Position numbers and translations under genes: made by a program. A DNA stretch of 64,000 nt from Fagopyrum homotropicum. Lineage: Eukaryota; Streptophyta; Magnoliopsida; Caryophyllales; Polygonaceae. The DNA lies in assembly GCA_033239125.1 (NCBI GenBank), contig BSWB01000006.1:32728001-32792000 (forward strand), read 5' to 3'. Each line of letters begins with the position of its first letter. Position 1 is the first letter of the stretch. A model generated the notes under the pieces. It was not told where the DNA came from. It was given only the letters and a program-made list of their open reading frames with translations, and made no database searches. This document shows positions 57,715-64,000 of the stretch, one piece after another.

Positions 57715-58050
57715 TGTTTTATTCTTATAAAACAAGAAGGCGGTTAGGAGAGACTATTTTCTAGAAATAGTGCATTTTAAAGCATCATTGCGGATGAAAA
57801 CACGAAGTTCCCGAATGGCTCAACAACACAGTTGATTTTTCTGAACACATATCAGACTTGGACTTCATCAAAGAAGCGAAGATCTAGTCGGGAGTCGGAT
57901 ACGACCATCTCGACCTCCCAGGGACAACTCAAAAGTTCTTAGACTTCTTTGATAACACATAAGTTATCACCTTCAATTTCGATGTTTTTGATATTTAGCC
58001 GTATGACTTCTTTTAGACCAGCTTTCAGCGCAAAAACTTCTGTTTAAATT
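57715..58050 (-). mobile_element. LINE relic (RNase H end), same family as the one at 47.0-48.0 kb
   Basis: The minus strand reads AEVFALKAGLKEVIRLNIKN, then IEIEGDNLCVI, ELLSCPWEVEMVVSDSRLDL and RFFDEV. The phrase SCPWEVEM..SDS.LDLR.FDEV is shared with the plus-strand relic at about 47690-47800. Downstream frames are broken. The two are independent, opposite-direction fragments of one LINE family. Confidence 0.75.
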
Positions 58051-58832
58051 CCCGAATTAAAGTTATTTTCCTAATGTCCAAGCTGATAACTTTACCGTTA
58101 TGCTTTCGTATAAAAAACCTATAAATGTTATGTCCGAACCGAGTTTTTGAGCCATTAAAGTTGAGTTTGTGAAACCTGGTTTTGGTTTTATCCCTTTTAA
58201 AAAAATTGATAATAATATTATAAAAATTTGGAAAGTTTTATAAAGTCAAAAAAAGAGGTAAGGAACTAAAGTCAATAAAGTTTATTGTATATATATACTT
58301 GTCATTACATAAATTAACTGAATTTCATAGTTCATAGTACACATTTCAATCTAGAATTTGTGTACTTGAGATATGCTTGTCCGTCTGGATCTTCCAGGAC
58401 CTCTATATTTCTTATATTGACTAAAAGAAGAGAATATAGAAAGTAAAAAATATTAGGTATATCATTTACTTTCTTTTCTAAATTAAATAAATTTTTTAAT
58501 TAATTGGTTAGGAACCAAAACATGAAAGTAAGTGGTTAGTTTTTTAATTAGAAAAAAAATGAACATGTATGTAGATTTTGTATTTTCAATCAGTATGCTT
58601 CAAAATTAAAATTATTGCTTTCTTATCAAACTATTTCATAACTTGATGACAACAAATAGTTAATTGCATTATTTATTTAAAAAAGGGTGTTTATTTTTAA
58701 TGAAAAAGATAGGGCTCTTACAAAACTCGGGTTGAGACGTCAAGGATTTGTTATGCAGATTGCATTATTTATAAAAATGGGTGTTTATTTTTATTTACGA
58801 TTTTGAACTGATTATATAGATATGCATGCTTA
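58051..58832. other. AT-rich spacer
   Basis: No gene or named element recognised. Confidence 0.5.
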
Positions 58833-59238
58833 GGGTCTGTTTATTTGTAGTTTATTTTTGTTTTATTTAGTTTCTAAACTCTGAGTTAAATTTTTTGTAG
58901 GTGTTTACATGAGGATTAATTTATTTTTCTGCGGGTTTATTTGAGTTTATAAACCACTAATAAACTTTTTAGACCAAGGTAATATTTGCTTGGATGAGTT
59001 TATTTTTATTTAAACCCGATTTTAACCTTGTGTTTTTTCATCCCGATATTATATAAGTTCATCCCTGAGTATTCAACGTTATTGTTCGATTTGTTTAGAA
59101 AAATGAGTGTTATTTGAAGAAATAAACCTAAAAAATAAACTCCAAGTAAACATGTTTACCTACTTTATTTATATAAATCTATATAAACTCATTCAGTTTA
59201 TAAATTTAAAAATAAATCATATGCAAGTAAACAGGTCA
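58833..59238. mobile_element. PIF/Harbinger-type MITE, about 406 bp
   Basis: The left end is GGGTCTGTTTATTTG. The right end, inverted, is TGACCTGTTTACTTG. TTA flanks both sides (58830-58832 and 59239-59241). GTTTATTT/AAATAAAC words recur throughout both halves in opposite directions. Confidence 0.7.
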
Positions 59239-59241
59239 TTA

Positions 59242-61273
59242 GTCATTATAAAAAAATAAAATAAAAATAGCATGCTTAGAGTCGGGGGAATAGTTAATTT
59301 GTCCATTAGTAATAGGTTTAAGTGGGTGTAAAATCAGCATCTATATCACCCTTCAACTCATTTAGTTACCACTTAGCTTACACAATTCATTTCATTTTTA
59401 TGTTTTTATACTTTCATTTATGTAATTAATCCTCTTCAAACAAAATTTCAATATATTCATTATTCAACTTAGTTTTTAGCAAATAAATATGGTCTCCTCC
59501 GACCATGCGTAACTTAGTGCTAGTGGTCAGACTCGTGCTATCCCTAAATTTTACTTTGAAAAAATAAAAAATAATAATAATAAAAAATTATATTTTCAAA
59601 TTTATGTTATACTTTTTCACAGTTTAAATAATTGATGTCGCTCATTATAAAATTATTAGTTTTTATTTGTTGAATAACTGATGTCAGCGTATATTATTTA
59701 TTAACTTTTATTTGATGAATAATTATGTTATAGTTTATTTTTAATATATAATAAAAAGGTTTTTTTAATGATATAGTGATTAAAAATATACATTTTAAAA
59801 AACTTATAATAAGAACCCTTATTTTTCATATACCCAAAACATTTGTGGAATTTATCCGGCTTGTTTTTGTAACACAAGGATAATTTAATTTGTTTTTTCA
59901 TGTGTTTGGTTTGCAACTTTATTGTAGTTTTTTCTATGTATTGAACTCATTTATACTTCAACTATAATAATTGGAGTGAAATTTTATACGTTGAATTGTT
60001 TTAGATTGTTTAATTTTTTTTGTATCATAAATTTAGGAGTAAATTGGTAAAATCGTAAAATAAGGTATATTTAGGTCGTACCGAATTCAGATGTGGGTGA
60101 ACATGGTAGCATTATATGTCCGAATAGGGTGGGTTAGGTTGACTCACCTTATCTGTAGTTGTTCGATGGGAATCAGATGCAATGTTCTCGAGTCTTGTTT
60201 CAGGCGGCCTTCTCTTATGATTCATTAGTTCACAATCGGTTTGTTTTCACTAACCTATCGATTTTACACAAAAAAGAAGTTGAGGACACCTTATCACATG
60301 CCCAAAATTTGATATATGTAAGGGTATTTTCGTCATCTGAAGTTATATAACGCCCTTAAAAATTCCCTAGCCAAAACACCATACCACAATTTTAAAAAAA
60401 AATCTAAATCTCTAAGATAAATTTGTTTTTTTCAACTTGAAATCCCTAATAATCTGATCTATATCAAACCCTATAAAAAACCCAATCCCTGACAAAACAC
60501 GTAGTGGTTAAATAAAATGGTCAGAATAATCCTCAAACTTAATATTTCCACAATAATCCTCAAAATAATGGTTAATATCTTATCAAATTTTACATGTTTT
60601 TATTATATTTTATTTTTTTAGGTTATGTTAGATATACCATATATTTTATTTATCAAAGTTACTCAATTCCGCACTTTAGGTGGAAAATTAAATCCGTCAT
60701 TATAATTTTAATTTTTTCTTTTTGGTTTCGGCGTCTAAGTGCGGAATTCCCAATATCGCTTTTGGGACCCAAGTGTGGAGTCAAATCAAATCCAATTTCG
60801 GTTTCGGGCCCAACTGTACAATGGATTAAACTCAATTTTGCTTTTTTACCCCAAGAGCAGAACCTATTTCACTTTCGATCCCCAAGTACGGAATTAAACT
60901 ACACACTAACTTCGCACTTCGTGTGCGGAATTAGAAAAATGTTTAAAAGAAATATATGGTCTCATTTAAGATGGACATTGATTATAATGGTTAATATTTT
61001 ATTTATAACACTTCACAAAGTTATAGATGATGCAATTTTAATCATTGTTGAACATTTTTTTATATGTCTGCTATAATTTCATTCTGAAATTCTTAGTCTT
61101 AGACATATATAGTGCCCATTTTCATCATATGTTGTTTACAAATATTTTTTTATTGTGATATCAAGATAGTATTTCCATAAGCAAACGTGTATTCTAATAG
61201 CTAGCTCATAAAATGCACAAGAATAGATAATGGGAAATATTAAGATAACGATAACGATTTTCTAACTTACTAA
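59242..61273. other. Gene-free stretch with a degenerate minisatellite
   Basis: Several ORFs occur, the longest at 60594-61076 (160 codons, hydrophobic). They run across the minisatellite at 60660-60940 and show no domain, so none is called. Confidence 0.5.
60660..60940. repeat. Degenerate ~40-bp minisatellite built on CCCAAGTGCGGAATT
   Basis: Variants of (C)CCAAGTGCGGAATTAAAYYCAATTTCG-like text begin near 60735, 60768, 60808, 60849 and 60888, spacing 33-41 bases. An inverted copy of the core (ATTCCGCACTTTAGG) opens the array at 60666, and a further inverted/direct pair closes it at 60920-60942. Confidence 0.65.
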
Positions 61274-61659
61274 GGGCTTGGATGGTAAGATTATCAAAGA
61301 ATTAAAAATCGATTTCAGGATCACTCAAACCAATTTATGTGTGATAGCAAAACAGTTATTTAAATGGGCGATTTCAGACGATGAGTAATTATGGTAATTT
61401 TTATTTCCTTATTCATGGAGTTTTTCGTGTCTTTGCGCATTCCAACTTATGTTTCCAACTATAATGCTTTAAATCATTAATTTATTATGTACAAGTTAGG
61501 ACATCAACTATTATTTTATAAAAATGATGTATATTCAACCAAAAACTTTAATTTATAAATTAGTTAAATACCAGGTTTCAAGAATCGGATTAAGTCATTC
61601 TTCATTCTATTCTGAGTTTTTATTCCATTTCGATTCCTACGCGCCTACCAAATGAGCCC
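61274..61659. mobile_element. PIF/Harbinger-type MITE, 386 bp
   Basis: Ends are GGGCTTGGATGGTA and, inverted from the right, GGGCTCATTTGGTA. TAA flanks both sides (61271-61273 and 61660-61662). It has no coding capacity. It lies 19 bases from the copia LTR. Confidence 0.75.
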
Positions 61660-61678
61660 TAAGAGTATCAATTAAAAT

Positions 61679-61853
61679 TGTTGGAATAAGCTTGCAATTG
61701 TGGAATACTAAATGTAAATTTTGAAAGAGTGACTAAGGCATTTTATATAGCCTTTAGTCGGTTACAAAGTATCTAAACAACACGATCCACTATCCAATAA
61801 AATAACATTTATTTAAACTACTGACAACATGCACTTAAGATCGGACATCAACA
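61679..61853 (-). repeat. 3' LTR of a copia element, 175 bp
   Basis: On the minus strand it starts TGTTGATGTCCG and ends TTATTCCAACA, with TG...CA limits and inverted TGTTG/CAACA tips. A TATA-like box (TATATAAAA, 61741-61750 region) is inside. The purine-rich AAGGTGG precedes it, and the decayed end of pol stops just upstream. The 5' LTR is not in the window. Confidence 0.75.
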
Positions 61854-63560
61854 AACCACCTTACATACTCTTCAAACTTTCCCTTTAAGCTAAATGTTGG
61901 CAAACTTTAGCTTATCTATGTGATGCCTTTCATCCCTAATGTAGTACGAAGCTTCTTGAATACATCCACCTTCAGTGGATTTGTCATAATGTCAGCTATT
62001 TGATTTGAGCTTGCACAACACAACAAGGAGACAACTCCCTTGTCATATAAATTCCTCATAAAATGATACGAACATCTATGTGTTTGTTGTACCCACGCAT
62101 AACTGGATTTTTTGATAACTTGATAGTTGAACTATTGCACACTTGATAGTATATCTTGCACATCCTTATGTCCAATATACTTGAGAATCCTCTTCATCTA
62201 GACGACATGACAGGTAAATAACGCGACTGCTACGGACTCGGCTTCAGTGGTAGAAAAGGTGACAATGAGTTGCTTCTTAGAGCTTCATGCTATTGTTGTT
62301 GAGCTAAGAAGAAAAGCACATCCAATTGTCCCTTTTCTATCTTTAATGTCACCAGCATAGTCATTGTCAGTATATGCCTTCATCTCTTTGATCTTGCCAT
62401 TCGTCTTTCCCATGGTGCCCTTCAAATATCAAAGAATTCTTTTAGCATCTTCAAAGTGAAGTTTTGTGGGTCTGGTCATGTACATGCTTAATTATTAGGC
62501 TTGTAGCAAACATGAGGTCTGACCTAGTTAAGGTGAGGTACATGAGACTTCCAACCATTTGCTTGTATAGAGTCTCATCCACAGGTGTACCATCTGCATC
62601 ACTAGTCATCTTTACTCTAGAAACAACAAGATTATTGATGGGGTTGCTATCAAACATGTTAAACCTCTTCAATACCTCCTTGGCATATCGTTTTTGAACA
62701 AATAAATATGTCATTTTTCTTCTACACAACCTCGATTCCTCGAAAGTTATTCGTATGTCCTAAATCTGACCTATCAAACTCTCTCATCATTGAGGCTTTG
62801 AACTTCTTAATTTGATTTCATCATCCCCAATGTAAATAAGATCATTGATATAGACACTCACAATGACGATCTTATATTCTTTGCTTCTCTTGGTGAATTA
62901 GGTTTGCTCACTATTACATTCTTTGAAGCCTTCTTTGATAAATGAGCTTTGATTCTACTAAAGCAAGTCCGTGGAGCTTACTTTAGTCCATAAAGAGCTT
63001 TTGTAGCTGGTACACCATGTGCTCCTTCATTCTTTTTGCTCATAACCCCTGAGTTGATCAACATATACTTGCTTATTTAGCTTTCCATATAGGAATGTCG
63101 ACCTTACATCAAGTTGATGGATCTTCTAGCCATTACGTGTAACCATATAAATTACATCCTTACGGTATCAAGGCGTGCAACCGGAGCAAAAACTTCAGAA
63201 TAGTCTATACCCTGCATTTGTGAGTACCCCTTCGCAACAAGCCGAGCCTTATGCTTAGTAATCTCTCCATTTTCATCTCTCGTTGTTTTATATACCTATA
63301 TGACTCCAATCTTCTTAGCTCCCATACGTAATTCGGTGAGAGTCTATGTAACATTATTTTCAATGGATATTATTTCACTGTCTATTGCTTCCTTCCACTT
63401 TTCTTCTTATATGGCATATGCAAAAAAGTCGGATCATCAACTTGCATATCATGCACCATATGAATCTCATCATCAGATAAATTATCTCCACTAATAAAAT
63501 CATTCAACCAACTAGGAGCTCGACATTCTCTCCCTTGAGGTGGCATCATTTCCTCCTCCC
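61854..63560 (-). mobile_element. Ty1/copia pol remnant (RT and RNase H), 5'-truncated
   Basis: Read on the minus strand, the RT start is near 63290 (HKARLVAKGYSQMQGIDYSE, then VFAPVARLDT). Next come the INDLIYIGDD block (canonical YVDD..), and at 62729-62451 YAKEVLKRFNMFDSNP and YKQMVGSLMYLTLTRSDLMFA, ordinary copia RT text. RNase H follows (normally ADSD..AEY), with NQIADIMTNPLKVDVFKKLR (canonical ADIFTKPL) near 62000-61930. At 63480-63540 PQGRECRAPSWLNDF is the linker between integrase and RT. Integrase and gag are missing. More than ten stops and frameshifts are present. It ends at the 175-bp LTR. Confidence 0.88.
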
Positions 63561-64000
63561 TTGTTTCTTCGCTTTATAAGCCTTCTTCGCTCCCTTATGT
63601 TTTCCTAGTATCTTCTATTTCCCGTGTTTCTTGATTTCTTTTCTCTCCCTTCTGATGTAAGACCACAATCTTTTTCCTTCACCGCCCCGCGGTGAAGTGT
63701 GCCATCCCTGCGGCAGGCCCCGCGGCAGACGACAGATCGTGCCCGATCTTTCTTTTGTTCGTTTTATCTTCCTTCCATAGATAGAATATCCGATATTCTA
63801 TCTTATGGGCCGGTTTCCTTATCTTCTTTCTAAACCCTAGACGCCCTTTCCGTCTATCTTTCCATCCCGTCTCCTTTATATTCCCGTCTTTTCCTCTTTT
63901 CCCCGTTTCTTGCTTACATCTTCTTCAACCTTAAGAGCTGCAGCCGTTCCCTTGCTTCCTGCGACCTTGCTAAACATGTAAGTTCATCTCTTCTGATTTC
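63561..64000. other. Right edge, GC-richer, unidentified
   Basis: Contains CACCGC-CCC-GCGGTG (63679-63695 area), GCGGCAGG repeats and a perfect 12-base palindrome (63779-63803). No ORF or known element end was recognised; it may be the edge of another transposon. Confidence 0.4.
63779..63803. repeat. Perfect palindrome, 12-base arms
   Basis: AGATAGAATATC, one C, then GATATTCTATCT. Confidence 0.9.

Noticed and set aside
60594..61076. 160-codon ORF (+)
   Set aside because: It runs through a degenerate minisatellite; hydrophobic and Ile/Phe-rich from AT bias.
1..64000. tRNA, rRNA or CRISPR features
   Set aside because: No cloverleaf with matching arms, no rRNA-like text, and no regularly spaced repeat array with unique spacers was seen.

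Overview
This is nuclear DNA of a flowering plant, most likely a core eudicot. It is AT-rich, the protein genes are broken by GT-AG introns, and the space between them is full of decayed retrotransposons, MITEs and one Helitron. The species cannot be named from the sequence. Eight genes are supported: seven recognised by protein family with exons resolved here by reading frame and splice sites, and one small secreted-peptide candidate. One further small ORF is doubtful.

Layout. 1-4.5 kb: a mariner transposase scrap, a copia RNase H relic and a candidate IDA-like peptide gene (-). 4.5-8.0 kb: an eight-exon PMT24/25/26-type putative methyltransferase (-). 10-20 kb: a nested transposon block, in which a LINE reverse transcriptase is cut at its catalytic motif by an Athila-type Ty3/gypsy element (1.77-kb 5' LTR, tRNA-Asp-type primer site, broken gag and protease, no RT); that element is itself cut by a second LINE with a C-terminal RNase H and a poly(A) tail. 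20.2-21.0 kb: a foldback element. 24.5-31.4 kb: SKP2A/B-type F-box/LRR gene (+) and, convergent to it, a DBP10/DDX54 (RH29) DEAD-box helicase (-). 31.4-36.6 kb: gene-free, with a palindrome cluster and a MITE in a tandem duplication. 36.6-41.6 kb: PP2C11-type phosphatase (-), with one GC-AG intron and a 1.9-kb intron filled with inserted DNA. 42.5-46.8 kb: a 4.28-kb non-autonomous Helitron carrying a captured UMP synthase fragment and a nested 1-kb MULE-type MITE. 50-57 kb: RABC1/Rab18 GTPase, plantacyanin and an R2R3-MYB, all (-). 57-64 kb: LINE relic, MITEs, a degenerate minisatellite and a 5'-truncated copia element with a 175-bp LTR.

The genes are ordinary housekeeping or regulatory genes and do not form one pathway. 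The pairs RABC1/PP2C11 and SKP2/RH29 are, from memory, also neighbours in Arabidopsis (At1g43890/At1g43900 and At1g77000/At1g77030), which suggests conserved gene order. I found no wholly new system. The most interesting structures are the gene-capturing Helitron, the exon-5 relic in the phosphatase intron, and two MITEs that each sit in one copy of a local duplication whose other copy is still the empty site.
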